Shown here in pieces: positions 13,148 to 13,962 of a DNA stretch of 13,962 nt. Positions within the stretch are counted from its first letter, which is position 1. Every line of letters begins with the position of its first letter. Location: assembly GCA_904502055.1 (NCBI GenBank), contig CAJGDZ010000026.1:1-13962 (forward strand), given 5' to 3'. The notes beneath the pieces were generated by a model. The model made no database searches. It saw only the letters and a program-made list of their open reading frames with translations, and was not told the origin of the DNA. The position numbers and the translations under genes are program-made. Origin of the DNA: an uncultured Clostridia bacterium (GTDB lineage: Bacteria; Bacillota; Clostridia; Oscillospirales; CAG-272).

Positions 13148-13962
13148 AGCGTTACCTTTTCAGAAAAATCATCGGTTCCGAAAACCGTTTGGCACAGCCT
13201 TGCCATATCGGGCGGAAGCGGTGCACAAAAGGTGAGCCGCTTTTGCGTCATAGGGTGGGGAAAGGAAAGGCGGAAGGCGTGAAGGGCCTGTCTGCCTATG
13301 CCTTCAAAGGGATAGCCGTACAGGGTGTCTCCGCAGATGGGATGGCCCATATCGGCAAAATGGAGACGGAGCTGATGCGTCCGCCCCGTGATCGGCGCGG
13401 CGATCACAAGTGAAAACATATCGTTTGCCTCAATGAATTTGTAGCGTGTCAGCGCGAGCATCGCACCCTCGTCCTCCTCACGGCAGACCTCGCGAAGCAT
13501 TTTGCTTCCCGGCTGTCGCCGCATAAAGCCGCGGATCTCCCCGTTTTCGGGCGGAATGCGGCCGCAAAGCACCGCAAGATAGCTTTTGTGGATCTGTCCT
13601 GCCTTCATGGCCTCGGACAGACGGAAGGCCGCCAGCTTATTTTTGGCAACGAGTACAAGTCCGCTTGTGTCCTTATCCAGACGGTTGACCGGACGAAAAA
13701 CAAAGGGGCTGCCGATGACGCGGCAAAGATGCGCAAGACCGTTGGCCAGCGTGTCGTCTCTGTGGTCGTGCGAGGGGTGTGTCGGCATACCGAAGGGCTT
13801 ATTGACCAGAATGATGTCCTCGTCCTGGTATATGATGTCAAAATGAAGATCGGTGGGAATGATTACATCCTTATCAAAGGGCGTATCGGCATCGGCGTAG
13901 TTGATGCAAAGAGAATCGTTATAAAGCACCTTGTTTCGGACGGTGGCGTGGACGCCGTTGAG
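13144..13962 (-). CDS. RluA-family 23S rRNA/tRNA pseudouridine synthase (5' truncated by window edge)
   Basis: Converts specific uridines in rRNA or tRNA to pseudouridine. The frame runs to the right edge without a stop. The GTG at 13929 is therefore probably not the true start: upstream in-frame residues LNGVHATVRNKV look like the end of an S4-type RNA-binding domain. The catalytic domain is clear: IILVNKPFGMPTHPS, the RLDKDTSGLVLVAKN motif with the nucleophilic Asp, and ITGRTHQLRLHFADMGHPICGD. Its last codons overlap the DUF3810 start by 4 bases. RluD-, RluC- and tRNA-modifying members of this family cannot be separated on the visible part. Confidence 0.93.
   Translation of the reverse strand, partial: LNGVHATVRNKVLYNDSLCINYADADTPFDKDVIIPTDLHFDIIYQDEDIILVNKPFGMPTHPSHDHRDDTLANGLAHLCRVIGSPFVFRPVNRLDKDTSGLVLVAKNKLAAFRLSEAMKAGQIHKSYLAVLCGRIPPENGEIRGFMRRQPGSKMLREVCREEDEGAMLALTRYKFIEANDMFSLVIAAPITGRTHQLRLHFADMGHPICGDTLYGYPFEGIGRQALHAFRLSFPHPMTQKRLTFCAPLPPDMARLCQTVFGTDDFSEKVTL

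Overview
The window looks like chromosomal DNA of a Gram-positive Clostridia-type bacterium (Bacillota), probably a gut or other anaerobic plant-glycan user. The clues are strong AGGAG-type ribosome sites, one TTG start, near-consensus TTGACA/TATAAT promoters, several U-rich intrinsic terminators, a DUF3810 membrane metallopeptidase-like protein and a BspA-type leucine-rich-repeat protein. Taxonomy is an inference from gene content, not a search result.

Layout, left to right. (1) 1-712: the 3' part of a tyrosine integrase gene runs into the 3' end of a tRNA-Pro(GGG) gene. This is the usual geometry of an integrative element inserted at a tRNA, so the left edge is probably one end of a mobile element that extends out of the window. 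(2) 853-4298, minus strand: a zinc-ribbon membrane protein and the phospholipid synthase PgsA form an overlapping pair. Downstream of them is an intracellular GH78 alpha-L-rhamnosidase-like gene with its own promoter and terminator. (3) 4416-9680, plus strand: a promoter with a stem-loop at its predicted transcript start drives two tandem, equal-length paralogs (576 aa each) of a family I cannot name, then a GH43 glycosidase with a discoidin-like C-terminal domain. The operon ends in a run of palindromes and a strong bidirectional terminator. (4) 9680-9804: a tRNA with CAU anticodon on the minus strand, with a near-perfect promoter. (5) 9900-10516: a small membrane-anchored coiled-coil/LRR protein. 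(6) 10519-13962, minus strand: murA, then the DUF3810 gene translationally coupled to an RluA-type pseudouridine synthase cut by the right edge.

The glycosidases (GH78, the two unknown paralogs, GH43) all lack signal peptides. They would therefore work in the cytoplasm on imported oligosaccharides, plausibly rhamnose- and arabinose-containing pectic or hemicellulosic fragments. No transporter or regulator lies in the window. The most interesting material is the tandem paralog pair: an apparently uncharacterised, carbohydrate-linked family with conserved acidic motifs, and a C-terminal third that looks homogenised between the two copies. No CRISPR array, insertion sequence or replication origin was seen, and no gene-free stretch exceeds about 300 bases.
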